DNA from: Sutcliffiella horikoshii
GTDB lineage: Bacteria > Bacillota > Bacilli > Bacillales > Bacillaceae_I
DNA length: 64,000 nt
Direction: 5' to 3'
Assembly (NCBI RefSeq): GCF_019931755.1
Contig: NZ_CP082918.1
Span: 166,001-230,000, forward strand
Position 1 is the first letter of the stretch. Each line of letters begins with the position of its first letter. The notes under the pieces were generated by a model. It was not told the DNA's origin. It searched no databases and worked only from the letters and a program-made list of their open reading frames with translations. Positions 1-12,053 of the stretch are shown here, in pieces. Made by a program: the position numbers and the translations under genes.

Positions 1-2
1 GG

Positions 3-350
3 AGTGCCGTACAATTGGTGCTGATTGTTTTCGTTTTATTTGATCTTGTGTATTTCCGTTATATATCTTTTGCAAATGAAGGAGATTCCTTACTTCCTTA
101 TTTCGCATTTCCGATTTTTCTTTTGGTATACGGCTTGCTCGTTGCCTATGTGAAAAAGGCCCAGACCAACAAACACGCATTTATTCCTGCATTGTTCTTT
201 ATGGTGGTGGTAACAACGATCGAGTGGTTCCCGGCACTTAGGGAAAATGAACCGGGTTGGTTGTTATTCATGCTGTTCCCTTTATTAGCATGTAATTCCT
301 ATCAGCTGCTTTTGTTGCACCGGTTGAATAAAACCTCTCCAGCAAAATAA
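3..350 (+). CDS. kbaA: KinB-signalling activator KbaA, 3' part
   Basis: This is the C-terminal part of a polytopic membrane protein whose reading frame is open from the left edge, so the true start lies upstream of the window. The visible part has about three hydrophobic segments (near FVLFDLVYFRY, FPIFLLVYGLLVAYV and FIPALFFMVVV) and a short charged tail. KbaA in B. subtilis activates the KinB branch of the sporulation phosphorelay and is about 200 residues long, so a little over half is present. The identification rests on these segments and on position: kbaA directly precedes pdaB in Bacillus, and here the next gene is pdaB, convergent across a shared terminator. Another integral membrane protein is possible but unlikely given the synteny. 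Confidence 0.75.
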   Translation, partial: SAVQLVLIVFVLFDLVYFRYISFANEGDSLLPYFAFPIFLLVYGLLVAYVKKAQTNKHAFIPALFFMVVVTTIEWFPALRENEPGWLLFMLFPLLACNSYQLLLLHRLNKTSPAK

Positions 351-390
351 AAAACGGCGCTTCCCCGATTTGGAGAGGCGCCGTTTTTTG
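350..390. terminator. Bidirectional terminator between kbaA and pdaB
   Basis: A GC-rich stem (AACGGCGC paired with GGCGCCGTT) is followed by six T on the plus strand and preceded by an A-run that serves the minus strand. It can end both convergent genes. Confidence 0.85.
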
Positions 391-395
391 ATAAG

Positions 396-1160
396 TTATT
401 GTACTTCCTTACTTTTTGCTTTCGTGTTGTTGATCAGTTCGGTTACGCTGCTGATTTCATACCCTTTGTTCTTGATATATTGAATGATCTCCGGTAATGC
501 TTCTTCCGTTTGTTTAGCAGAATCGGATGCATGAAGAAGAACGATATCCCCATTACTTAAATTTTTTGTCACGTTATCCACGATAATTTCCTTCCCAGGG
601 TTGATCAGGTCATGAGAATCCACACTCCAATGCACGACAGTAAAACCGAGTGAATTGGCAATCTCAAGCACTCGCTTATCAAAAGCACCTTTAGGCGGGC
701 GAAGCAAATTGACCTTCTTGACCTCCAGCTTCTCGAATACATCCAAAGCTTTTAAGATATCCCTCTTCACCTTCAAGTCTTCAAGGTCCCGGTAATTTTC
801 ATATGCATACCCCATGCTGCCGATTTCATGGCCGTCTTCCACAATTCGTTTCACGATATCTGGATGCCTTTCCGCCCATGATGCTGATAAGAAGAATGTA
901 ACCCCAGTTACATTATTTTGTTTTAGCAAATCCAAGATGGGAAGTGCTTTCTCATCCCCCCAGCTAATATCAAAGGACAAAGCAACTTCCTTGTTACTGC
1001 CTTCCCCTTTATAAATTGCCCGAGGTCCATCTTTGGTTGAAAACACCGGCTGATTTGAAAAGTTCTCTATATATAAAATCCCTGCAGTGAAGAATGCCGC
1101 CAAAATGATGATGGATAATTGCTTAAGCTTTCTTCCGTTAATAACATAGAAATTAGTCAT
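396..1160 (-). CDS. pdaB: PdaB sporulation polysaccharide deacetylase
   Basis: PdaB is a NodB-fold carbohydrate esterase 4 family protein needed late in sporulation to keep spores stable. The length of 254 residues equals that of the B. subtilis protein. One N-terminal membrane segment (about residues 13-30, [16 protein letters not shown]) anchors it. The NodB domain follows: [18 protein letters not shown] is motif 1, in which the usual catalytic TFDDG is replaced by SFDISWG, as in other PdaB proteins. [11 protein letters not shown] is motif 3 and [11 protein letters not shown] is motif 5. The start is supported by a GGGGG ribosome site about 7 bases upstream. It converges on kbaA. The altered motif 1 means the esterase activity should not be assumed. 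Confidence 0.92.
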   Translation of the reverse strand: MTNFYVINGRKLKQLSIIILAAFFTAGILYIENFSNQPVFSTKDGPRAIYKGEGSNKEVALSFDISWGDEKALPILDLLKQNNVTGVTFFLSASWAERHPDIVKRIVEDGHEIGSMGYAYENYRDLEDLKVKRDILKALDVFEKLEVKKVNLLRPPKGAFDKRVLEIANSLGFTVVHWSVDSHDLINPGKEIIVDNVTKNLSNGDIVLLHASDSAKQTEEALPEIIQYIKNKGYEISSVTELINNTKAKSKEVQ

Positions 1161-1301
1161 GCTTAGCCCCCTTGTCCACAGTATCTACTCTCATAAATAT
1201 TCAATAGGACAAATCTTATGCAAAAAAATTTAGGAAAATGTTTCATAAAAACCTGTTTGGTGGAAAAAATACACTATAAAGTATTTTTTAGAGGTGAAGA
1301 A

Positions 1302-1538
1302 ATGTTAGGGATGCTGTTAAACAATAAAGAAGTGAAAGAAATGGAATACTTGTTAAAAAGAGAACTAGAAGAACTCTTACACGATTTTGATGATCATCGC
1401 ATCGATAGAGTAGTAAAGCATGCCATGGAAGAACGCTATCAAATTCTCTACAAAATGTTCACCCGTATCGCTCCGCCGACAGAGTGTATGAAATATATAC
1501 GATCCAAAGCCGTTTTTAGGGAAAGAGAATCCTATTAA
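1302..1538 (+). CDS. Small conserved Bacillus protein of unknown function
   Basis: A 78-residue soluble protein rich in charged helices (EVKEMEYLLKRELEELLHD, then ERYQILYKMFTRI), ending IRSKAVFRERESY. The frame is open further upstream, but the start at 1302 is chosen because GAGGTGAAGA sits just before it. The position between pdaB and the rRNA operon is one where I recall small hypothetical proteins of this kind in other Bacillus genomes; no function is known to me. It has its own terminator, so it is a monocistronic unit divergent from pdaB. Confidence 0.7.
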   Translation: MLGMLLNNKEVKEMEYLLKRELEELLHDFDDHRIDRVVKHAMEERYQILYKMFTRIAPPTECMKYIRSKAVFRERESY

Positions 1539-1552
1539 ACCCTATTCAATCA

Positions 1553-1576
1553 GCCGCAGAAATTGCGGCCTTTTAT
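1553..1576 (+). terminator. Terminator after the small gene
   Basis: GCCGCA-GAAA-TTGCGGC hairpin followed by CTTTTATTT, separating the small gene from the rRNA promoters. Confidence 0.75.
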
Positions 1577-1649
1577 TTGCTCATCTATCACTTGTATATA
1601 AGAAGAAAGTACGTCAGAAAAACAAATTGAAAAAACTTTTTAAAAGTAG

Positions 1650-1679
1650 TTGACGGTAAAAGAAAATCCGTGGTATATT
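1650..1679 (+). promoter_or_regulatory. rRNA operon promoter P1
   Basis: TTGACG at 1650-1655 and TATATT at 1674-1679 with an 18-base spacer, upstream of 16S. Tandem sigma-A promoters are usual for Bacillus rRNA operons. Confidence 0.7.
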
Positions 1680-1734
1680 ATTATTCGTCGCTGCGAGATA
1701 CATAACGCTTGCAAGACGAAAAATAAAAAACATG

Positions 1735-1764
1735 TTGACATCAACTAAGCCAATGTGTTACATT
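1735..1764 (+). promoter_or_regulatory. rRNA operon promoter P2
   Basis: TTGACA at 1735-1740 with TTACAT or TACATT 17-18 bases later. The -35 box is perfect and the -10 box poor. The leader that follows contains TGATCTTTGAAAACTAAAC (about 1799-1817), a sequence typical of Bacillus rRNA leaders near the antitermination and processing region. Confidence 0.6.
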
Positions 1765-1910
1765 AGTAAAGTCGCTTCTGAGCGACAAACGATTGAAATG
1801 ATCTTTGAAAACTAAACAAAACAACAGCGTCATAACGTCGGTTCTACGGAACACGACAAAATGATTTTAAGTAACACAAGCTAGCAAATTTTGAGCAAAA
1901 GCTCAGACTC

Positions 1911-6618
<4,708 letters not shown>

Positions 6619-6742
6619 AAATAAGTATCGAAATAAGTGAACGATAGGAATATCTTGATAGGAACACATTATCTAGTTTTGAAGGAACAAGAAAGATGTA
6701 AAAACATCTTGATTTTCTTTCTCAATTTTGTATAATATAATT

Positions 6743-6861
6743 TGTCTGGTAATGATGGCGAAGAGGTCACACCCGTTCCCATACCGAACACGGAAGTTAA
6801 GCTCTTCAGCGCCGATGGTAGTTGGGGGATCTCCCCCTGTGAGAGTAGGACGTTGCCAGGC
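6743..6861 (+). rRNA. rrf: 5S ribosomal RNA
   Basis: About 118 bases. Helix I pairs GTCTGGT (from 6744) with GCCAGGC (to 6861). The conserved CCGAACACGGAAGTTAAGC block is in the middle. It lies 125 bases after 23S. Confidence 0.95.
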
Positions 6862-6870
6862 TAGTATTGT

Positions 6871-6945
6871 TCCACCATAGCTCAGCGGTAGAGCATTCGG
6901 CTGTTAACCGAAGGGTCGTAGGTTCGAATCCTACTGGTGGAGCCA
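6871..6945 (+). tRNA. tRNA-Asn (GTT)
   Basis: Acceptor TCCACCA pairs with TGGTGGA, the anticodon loop is CTGTTAA, the T-loop is GGTTCGAATCC, the discriminator is G and the 3' CCA is encoded. It starts nine bases after 5S, so it is co-transcribed. Confidence 0.96.
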
Positions 6946-6946
6946 T

Positions 6947-7020
6947 GCTTCCATAGCTCAGTTAGGTAGAGCACTTCCATGGTAAGGAAGAGGTCACCGG
7001 TTCGAGCCCGGTTGGAAGCT
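6947..7020 (+). tRNA. tRNA-Thr (GGT), CCA not encoded
   Basis: Acceptor GCTTCCA pairs with TGGAAGC; the anticodon loop ATGGTAA gives anticodon GGT. The sequence after the discriminator T is TAT, so the 3' CCA must be added by nucleotidyltransferase. Confidence 0.95.
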
Positions 7021-7034
7021 TATACAAAAAAATT

Positions 7035-7109
7035 GGCCCGTTGGTCAAGCGGTTAAGACACCGCCCTTTCACGGCGGTAACACGGGTTCGAATCCCGTAC
7101 GGGTCACCA
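7035..7109 (+). tRNA. tRNA-Glu (TTC)
   Basis: Acceptor GGCCCGT pairs with ACGGGTC; the anticodon loop CTTTCAC gives TTC; CCA is encoded. Confidence 0.96.
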
Positions 7110-7187
7110 AAGTTTTTTCACGACAGTGAAAATAACTAAGTTTTTTGCGTCAGCAAAATAACTTTCCTTTTAAATTAATAATACATT

Positions 7188-7263
7188 GGAGGATTAGCTC
7201 AGCTGGGAGAGCATCTGCCTTACAAGCAGAGGGTCGGCGGTTCGATCCCGTCATCCTCCACCA
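7188..7263 (+). tRNA. tRNA-Val (TAC)
   Basis: Acceptor GGAGGAT pairs with ATCCTCC; the anticodon loop CTTACAA gives TAC; CCA is encoded. A 78-base AT-rich gap separates it from tRNA-Glu. Confidence 0.96.
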
Positions 7264-7271
7264 TATCCCTT

Positions 7272-7355
7272 GGAGGGGTAGCGAAGTGGCTAAACGCGGC
7301 GGACTGTAAATCCGCTCCTTCGGGTTCGGCAGTTCGAATCTGCCCCCCTCCACCA
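7272..7355 (+). tRNA. tRNA-Tyr (GTA)
   Basis: Acceptor GGAGGGG pairs with CCCCTCC; the anticodon loop CTGTAAA gives GTA. It has the long class II variable arm (GCTCCTTCGGGTTCGGC region), 84 bases in all, with CCA encoded. Confidence 0.96.
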
Positions 7356-7490
7356 TTTTAACTTCGAAATGAAAATTCCGGAGTTTTTGTTTGAAGAAAT
7401 GTATAAACTCCCTTAAATCAGAGATAATAAGTGAAGTTAGTTATCACTGAAGATTGGGTATGTGGTACATAGAGAAACAACTACATTTAA

Positions 7491-7565
7491 TGGGCTATAG
7501 CCAAGCGGTAAGGCATCGCACTTTGACTGCGACATGCGTTGGTTCGAATCCAGCTAGCCCAGCCA
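7491..7565 (+). tRNA. tRNA-Gln (TTG)
   Basis: Acceptor TGGGCTA pairs with TAGCCCA, the anticodon loop CTTTGAC gives TTG, the discriminator is G and CCA is encoded. The weak U1-A72 pair and G73 are the elements GlnRS reads in E. coli, relevant because a glnS gene lies in this window. The 135 bases before it hold no recognisable feature. Confidence 0.96.
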
Positions 7566-7567
7566 AC

Positions 7568-7640
7568 GTGCCATTAGCTCAGTCGGTAGAGCATCTGACT
7601 TTTAATCAGAGGGTCGAAGGTTCGAGTCCTTCATGGCACA
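7568..7640 (+). tRNA. tRNA-Lys (TTT), CCA not encoded
   Basis: Acceptor GTGCCAT pairs with ATGGCAC; the anticodon loop CTTTTAA gives TTT; discriminator A is followed by TAT, so CCA is not encoded. Confidence 0.95.
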
Positions 7641-7674
7641 TATCTTTTTACAAAGCTTTATTATAACTACATAA

Positions 7675-7747
7675 GGGGCCTTAGCTCAGCTGGGAGAGCG
7701 CCTGCTTTGCACGCAGGAGGTCAGCGGTTCGATCCCGCTAGGCTCCA
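7675..7747 (+). tRNA. tRNA-Ala (TGC), CCA not encoded
   Basis: Acceptor GGGGCCT pairs with AGGCTCC, containing the G3-U70 wobble that defines tRNA-Ala. The anticodon loop TTTGCAC gives TGC. Discriminator A is followed by CTT, so CCA is added after transcription. It is the last gene of the operon. Confidence 0.96.
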
Positions 7748-7763
7748 CTTTCTAATAAAGTTT

Positions 7764-7796
7764 AAGTCATAGACCATTTGGTTTATGGCTTTTTTG
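7764..7796 (+). terminator. Terminator of the rRNA-tRNA operon
   Basis: AAGTCATAGACC pairs with GGTTTATGGCTT (10 of 12 Watson-Crick plus wobbles) around an ATTT loop, followed by a T-run. Confidence 0.8.
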
Positions 7797-7887
7797 TATG
7801 CCCCTTTTTTAGAAAGGTCTTCGATAAAAGGAAGCACGAAAAGGTTTCTCTCGTACCTATAAAGCTTAGGGGATCGCATGAGTGAAT

Positions 7888-8015
7888 CGGGCGATAATTT
7901 CAATTTACGGGCGACTTTTCAGGTTTACGGGCGATAATTTGAATAATCGGGCGAAAATAAAATTTTACGGGCGATTTTTAAAAAATACGGGCGAAAATCG
8001 CAACTAATCGGGCGA
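7888..8015. repeat. Array A: CGGGCGA core every 20 bp, seven copies
   Basis: The heptamer CGGGCGA starts at 7888, 7908, 7928, 7948, 7968, 7988 and 8009, so the spacings are 20, 20, 20, 20, 20 and 21. It is usually preceded by TA or AAT and followed by A/T bases. The intervening 13 bases are AT-rich and differ between units. The array lies in the gap between the tRNA terminator and the rocF promoter; the rest of that gap (7797-7887 and 8016-8164) shows no gene. Confidence 0.9.
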
Positions 8016-8164
8016 AACGTAAAAATAGCCGCTCAGTCTCAGATCGGGTCACCCAACTTTATAGCTCTATCCTCCCAGCTTCCTCCGGGCAACTTATCCG
8101 CCCTCCCTCCACCACTAATAATCCGACAATTCCAAACTGCATATATATTCAAAACTATGTCGAG

Positions 8165-8194
8165 TTGAGTCATCTGATAGTTTCCCTATACAAT
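8165..8194 (+). promoter_or_regulatory. Probable sigma-A promoter of rocF
   Basis: TTGAGT at 8165 and TACAAT at 8189 with an 18-base spacer, about 30 bases before the start codon. No sigma-54 (-24/-12) element is seen here, although B. subtilis rocF is in a SigL-dependent operon. Confidence 0.55.
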
Positions 8195-8226
8195 AGAAGT
8201 AGATTACATAAAGGGGGACACGATTC

Positions 8227-9129
8227 ATGAAGAAAGATATCAGTATTATTGGAGTACCAATGGACTTGGGCCAGACACGTCGCGGAGTGGATATGGGTCC
8301 TAGTGCGATAAGATATGCAGGGGTAGTGGAACGATTAGAAAATTTAACAAAGACGATAGAAGACCTGGGAGATATTGAGATTGGAAGTAGAGAGAGAACA
8401 GCAACTGGTGAAAGCAATCTTAAAAATTTGAAAGCGGTTGCGGAAGCAAGTGAGAACCTGGCTTCTAAAGTGGACGAAGTACTTTCAAATGACAGGTTTC
8501 CGCTTGTTTTCGGTGGAGATCATAGTATTGCTATTGGGACCATTGCGGGCCTTGCAAAGCACTATTCCAACATGGGGGTCATTTGGTATGACGCACACGG
8601 CGACCTAAATACGGGCGAAACATCCCCATCAGGCAATATCCATGGCATGCCGCTTGCTGTAAGCTTAGGCATTGGTGATTCAACATTAACGTCAATCGGC
8701 GGCGACCATGCTAAAATCAAGCCAGAGAATATTGTGATTATCGGGGCAAGATCTTTGGATGAAGGCGAGAAGATATTAATTAAGGAAAAAGGAATCAAAG
8801 TATTTACGATGCATGAGATTGATCGAATGGGTATGGCTGCTGTGATGGAAGAGGCTATTGCCTACTTGAGGGAACGACAAACAGACGGGGTTCATTTATC
8901 ATTGGACCTTGATGGGCTAGATCCTCATGATGCGCCTGGAGTAGGGACACCAGTGCTTGGTGGTATCTCTTACCGTGAAAGTCACCTGGCGATGGAAATG
9001 TTAGAAGAAGCAAATATCCTGACTTCAGCAGAATTTGTGGAAGTTAACCCAATTTTAGACGAGCGTAACAAAACAGCAACGGTAGCTGTAGCGTTAATGG
9101 GATCTTTATTTGGTGAAAAACTTCTTTAA
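8227..9129 (+). CDS. rocF: Arginase RocF
   Basis: Arginase hydrolyses L-arginine to ornithine and urea in the cytoplasm, the first step of the arginase route of arginine catabolism. The protein is 300 residues, the bacillary length. All binuclear manganese ligands are visible: H99 (GGDHS), D122, H124 and D126 (YDAHGD), and the DLDGLD pair near 226-228. The numbering equals that of the B. caldovelox enzyme. The start follows an AAGGGGGAC ribosome site. It is monocistronic here: no rocD, rocE or rocR is next to it. In many Bacillus a lone rocF sits in front of the sigW-glmS block. Confidence 0.96.
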   Translation: MKKDISIIGVPMDLGQTRRGVDMGPSAIRYAGVVERLENLTKTIEDLGDIEIGSRERTATGESNLKNLKAVAEASENLASKVDEVLSNDRFPLVFGGDHSIAIGTIAGLAKHYSNMGVIWYDAHGDLNTGETSPSGNIHGMPLAVSLGIGDSTLTSIGGDHAKIKPENIVIIGARSLDEGEKILIKEKGIKVFTMHEIDRMGMAAVMEEAIAYLRERQTDGVHLSLDLDGLDPHDAPGVGTPVLGGISYRESHLAMEMLEEANILTSAEFVEVNPILDERNKTATVAVALMGSLFGEKLL

Positions 9130-9152
9130 AATAAAGGATCTGTTAAACACCG

Positions 9153-9276
9153 CTGTTGATTTCCGCAAATGGCTTCGCTTTCCGCGGGACGGTGCTTGAG
9201 CCTCCTCACTCCGTTGCGGGGTCTCAATCTACCGTTACCCCCCGCTGGAGTCTGCGCCTTTTGCTCCAATCAACAG
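9153..9276 (-). repeat. Bacillus-type palindromic intergenic element, copy 1
   Basis: A 124-base GC-rich element bounded by CTGTTGAT and ATCAACAG, with internal blocks GGGGTCTCAA and TTTCCGCGGGACGG. It is the reverse orientation of the element at 10904-11028 (CCCGCGGGA and GAGACCCCGC blocks). Elements of this kind are scattered between genes in many Bacillaceae; no coding potential is seen. Confidence 0.75.
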
Positions 9277-9292
9277 CTAAAAAATTCCACTT

Positions 9293-9334
9293 ATAAAAAA
9301 ACACCAGCAACTAATACTTAAGAAGTTGCTGGTT
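9293..9334 (-). terminator. Terminator overlapping the spo0E-like stop codon
   Basis: On the minus strand ACCAGCAAC pairs with GTTGCTGGT and is followed by seven T. The left arm encodes the last residues of the spo0E-like gene, so stop codon and hairpin overlap. Confidence 0.75.
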
Positions 9335-9500
9335 TTCGTTTGATTTGTAAGTATAGGTATTGATTTATCAATGAATCAAGCGAGGTGCTCGCATCAATTA
9401 CTTCCTTAGATTGAAGATGGTTGGATGAGGAAAGTCGAATCATTTCTTCTCTTTTTCTCTCAATTGCTTCCTGTAAATGGACGGTAGCATGGACGGCCAC
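9318..9500 (-). CDS. Spo0E-like aspartyl-phosphate phosphatase
   Basis: Spo0E-family proteins dephosphorylate Spo0A~P and so delay sporulation. This 60-residue protein has the family's helical hairpin: LQEAIERKREEMIRLSSS, then KEVIDASTSLDSLINQYL. The second part corresponds to the signature S-x-E-L-D-x-L-I-x-x-Y; here SLD replaces ELD. A GTG start at 9500 is preferred because AAGGGGTG lies 7 bases before it, while the ATG at 9521 has no ribosome site. It is antisense to its neighbours, between rocF and sigW. Whether the E-to-S change affects activity is unknown. Confidence 0.78.
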   Translation of the reverse strand: MAVHATVHLQEAIERKREEMIRLSSSNHLQSKEVIDASTSLDSLINQYLYLQIKRKPATS

Positions 9501-9618
9501 TATACAACACCCCTTATTCATTAGGCTTCAAAAACTAATTAGTAGTTTTTACCCTCTTTTATCCTTTTTAAAACCAATTTCAGTAAAAATTTGTTAGAAT
9601 ATATTTTATAGAGAAAAA

Positions 9619-9645
9619 TGAAACCTTTTAGGGCGAAGACACGTA
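9619..9645 (+). promoter_or_regulatory. Autoregulatory sigma-W promoter
   Basis: TGAAAC at 9619-9624 and CGTA at 9642-9645 with a 17-base spacer, about 35 bases before sigW. This is the sigma-W consensus and matches the position of the B. subtilis sigW promoter. Confidence 0.9.
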
Positions 9646-9679
9646 TTACTAGTCGACCGCCAGACAACGGGGGAACGGA

Positions 9680-10243
9680 ATGGAAGAACTAATCAGAAAA
9701 AGAATAAAACAAATAAAAAAAGGCGATCAGGATGCATTTGCGGAAATTGTGGAATTGTTTAAAGACAAGATCTATCAATTGGTTTACCGAATGATTGGCA
9801 ATTCGCATGAAGCAGAAGACATTGCACAAGAAGCTTTCATACGTGCATATATTAACATCAACAGCTTTGATGTTAATCGCAAATTTTCGACCTGGTTATA
9901 TCGGATTGCGACAAACCTGACGATTGACCGCATTCGCAAAAAGAAGCCGGATTATTATTTAGATGCAGAAGTAGCAGGTACAGAAGGTTTAACGATGTAT
10001 TCCCAGGTTGCCGCAGATATTGCTTTACCTGAGGAGGAAGTGGAAACGATGGAGCTGCAAGGAGAAATCCAGCGCCAGATATTAAAGCTTCCTGATAAAT
10101 ACCGATCGGTAATTGTCTTAAAGTACATTGACGAGTTATCATTGATTGAAATCAGTGAAATCCTAGAAATTCCGGTCGGAACAGTAAAGACCCGAATCCA
10201 TAGAGGGCGAGAAGCGCTGAGACAGCAATTGCGCCATGTTTAA
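9680..10243 (+). CDS. sigW: ECF sigma factor SigW
   Basis: SigW directs RNA polymerase to envelope-stress and antimicrobial-resistance promoters. It has 187 residues, the usual size. Region 2 is near residues 25-90 (YQLVYRMIGNSHEAEDIAQE, then WLYRIATNLTIDRIRKKK) and region 4 near 130-185 (LPDKYRSVIVLKYIDELSL, then EIPVGTVKTRIHRGREAL). The start is preceded by GGGGGAACGG. It is followed 20 bases later by its anti-sigma gene and preceded by a sigma-W promoter, the standard autoregulated arrangement. Confidence 0.97.
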   Translation: MEELIRKRIKQIKKGDQDAFAEIVELFKDKIYQLVYRMIGNSHEAEDIAQEAFIRAYININSFDVNRKFSTWLYRIATNLTIDRIRKKKPDYYLDAEVAGTEGLTMYSQVAADIALPEEEVETMELQGEIQRQILKLPDKYRSVIVLKYIDELSLIEISEILEIPVGTVKTRIHRGREALRQQLRHV

Positions 10244-10263
10244 TTCTGGAGGTGTTATAAACA

Positions 10264-10893
10264 ATGAATAAATGCCCGGAACATATCGTCCAGTATATGC
10301 ATGAGTATTTAGATGGTGATCTAGAACAAGAACGAGAAAAAGAGCTAAAAGCACATCTCCACGACTGCAAGGAATGCTACCAGCAGTTCCATGAGCTGGA
10401 GAAGGCGATTGCTCTTGTGCAAAGCACCTCTCATATATCTGCACCAAATGATTTCACGCAAAGAGTGATGAATAGTTTACCGAAAGAAAAGAAGACCATT
10501 GGTTGGAATCGCTGGCTGCGTTCCCACCCAATGCTTGTAGCGGCCGCCATTTTCTTTATTTTAATGAGTGGAAGTTTATTTGGAGGCTGGCAGGAAGATA
10601 AGTTTGCATTCACCAACCAGCCGGATCTTGTTGTAGAGGATAATACTGTCGTTGTCCCAGAAGGCAAGGTTGTGGAAGGGGATGTTGTCGTGAAGAACGG
10701 GAATATCCGCGTTGATGGTGAAGTTAGAGGCAATGTGACGGTCATAAATGGAGAAATCATCAATGGTGAAAACTACCTCGCTTCCGCAGGCCAAGTAACA
10801 GGAGAAATCGAAGAAATCGACCAGGCTTTTGAATGGATCTGGTACACCATGAAAGACGGCTTCAAAAAAGCGGTTGACGTGTTCAACGACTGA
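10264..10893 (+). CDS. rsiW: Anti-sigma-W factor RsiW
   Basis: RsiW holds SigW inactive at the membrane until regulated proteolysis (PrsW/site-1 and RasP/site-2 proteases, then ClpXP) releases it. The 209-residue protein has an N-terminal zinc anti-sigma domain with H31-x3-C35-x2-C38 (HLHDCKEC), one membrane segment at about 89-107 (PMLVAAAIFFILMSGSLFGG) and an external C-terminal part. That part contains a beta-rich run (VPEGKVVEGDVVVKNGNI and similar) like a short bactofilin-type ladder. An AGGTG ribosome site precedes the start. Translational coupling to sigW is likely. Confidence 0.95.
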   Translation: MNKCPEHIVQYMHEYLDGDLEQEREKELKAHLHDCKECYQQFHELEKAIALVQSTSHISAPNDFTQRVMNSLPKEKKTIGWNRWLRSHPMLVAAAIFFILMSGSLFGGWQEDKFAFTNQPDLVVEDNTVVVPEGKVVEGDVVVKNGNIRVDGEVRGNVTVINGEIINGENYLASAGQVTGEIEEIDQAFEWIWYTMKDGFKKAVDVFND

Positions 10894-10903
10894 GCAATAA
10901 CCT

Positions 10904-11028
10904 AGTTGATCGCAGTGGAAGGCGCGAAGACTCCCGCGGGAGGAAGGGACAGGTGAGACCCCGCAACGCAGTGAGGAGGCTCACGGACCGCCCGCAGGAA
11001 AGCGAAGCGCCTGAAACGGAGATCAACT
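10904..11028 (+). repeat. Bacillus-type palindromic intergenic element, copy 2
   Basis: A 125-base element bounded by AGTTGATC and GATCAACT with internal blocks CTCCCGCGGGAGG, GAGACCCCGCAACG and GCCCGCAGGAAAGCGAAGCG. It is the inverse-orientation partner of the copy at 9153-9276; the two bracket the spo0E-like gene and sigW-rsiW. Confidence 0.75.
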
Positions 11029-11047
11029 GTTAAATGCTATCAAATGA

Positions 11048-11078
11048 GATGCTTGAAACAATTCAAGCATCTTTTTAT
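11048..11078 (+). terminator. Terminator of sigW-rsiW
   Basis: GATGCTTGAA-ACAA-TTCAAGCATC perfect stem followed by TTTTT. Confidence 0.85.
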
Positions 11079-11219
11079 ATTTCAAGGAGATTATAATAAT
11101 GTTGCAAAACATGAATTAAAAGGCCATTTCTACCTGATTATTAAAAATATGCTATAATAACATGGTTACGGTTTTCGTACTTGATACATAAATCTTGTAC
11201 TGTTAAAGGAAGTGTGAGG

Positions 11220-12053
11220 ATGCCTTTTGAAATACCTTTTGGAGATATGCCATATTTAAGTTATCTTGCAAATATCATAGATATTTTACTCGTTTGGTTT
11301 GTTATCTATAAGCTTATCATGGTCATCCGTGGGACAAAGGCGGTCCAGTTATTAAAAGGGATAACAGTCATTGTAGTGGTAAGGATCATTAGTAACTTTT
11401 TAGGATTCAGTACCTTACAATGGTTGATGGACCAAGCTTTGACATGGGGATTCCTGGCGATTATCATTATCTTTCAGCCAGAGCTTCGACGCGCCTTGGA
11501 GCAATTGGGTAGAGGGAAATTGTTTTCAAGAAGCGGTATAGATGATGAGGAAGAGCATGCCAAAATGATTGAAGCGGTCGTTAAATCCGTTCAATACATG
11601 GCCAAACGCCGTATTGGAGCGTTGATTTCGATTGAAAGAGAGACCGGAATGGGAGATTACATAGAAACGGGTATTCCGTTGCATGCAAAAGTTTCATCCG
11701 AGCTCTTAATTAACATTTTTATTCCAAATACACCACTTCATGATGGAGCGGTTATTTTGCAAAAGAGCCAAGTATCTGCAGCAGCTTGTTACCTTCCATT
11801 GTCTGAGAGTCCTTTTATTTCGAAGGAACTAGGTACAAGGCATAGAGCAGCACTTGGAATCAGTGAAGTAACAGATAGTATCACCATTATAGTATCTGAG
11901 GAGACAGGAAGTATTTCTGTTACGAAGAACGGTGAATTGCACCGTGACCTGGAACCTGAATTATTCAGCGAGTTGTTGAAGAAGGAATTAGATACAAGCG
12001 TGAAGACCAATACTTCGAATCGCTGGCAGTGGAGGGGGCAGAAGGATGGATAA
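11220..12053 (+). CDS. cdaA: Diadenylate cyclase CdaA
   Basis: CdaA makes cyclic di-AMP from two ATP at the membrane. The protein has 277 residues, about the family length. Three N-terminal membrane helices (within residues 15-85) precede a coiled linker and the DAC domain, which carries D175-G-A (TPLHDGAVIL) and R207-H-R (GTRHRAALG). The start at 11220 is chosen because AAAGGAAGTG precedes it and the upstream extension is not hydrophobic. It overlaps cdaR by 8 bases and heads the conserved cdaA-cdaR-glmM operon. A TATAAT at 11153 could be its -10 box, but no good -35 box is visible. Confidence 0.95.
   Translation: MPFEIPFGDMPYLSYLANIIDILLVWFVIYKLIMVIRGTKAVQLLKGITVIVVVRIISNFLGFSTLQWLMDQALTWGFLAIIIIFQPELRRALEQLGRGKLFSRSGIDDEEEHAKMIEAVVKSVQYMAKRRIGALISIERETGMGDYIETGIPLHAKVSSELLINIFIPNTPLHDGAVILQKSQVSAAACYLPLSESPFISKELGTRHRAALGISEVTDSITIIVSEETGSISVTKNGELHRDLEPELFSELLKKELDTSVKTNTSNRWQWRGQKDG

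Noticed and set aside
7150..7356. Open frame antisense to tRNA-Val and tRNA-Tyr (contains MTGSNRRPSACKADALP)
   Set aside because: This peptide is the well-known artefact of translating tRNA genes backwards; the tRNAs are real and there is no ribosome site.
11153..11179. Sigma-W promoter for cdaA (CGTA at 11176)
   Set aside because: No TGAAAC lies 16-17 bases before it; the match is to four bases only.
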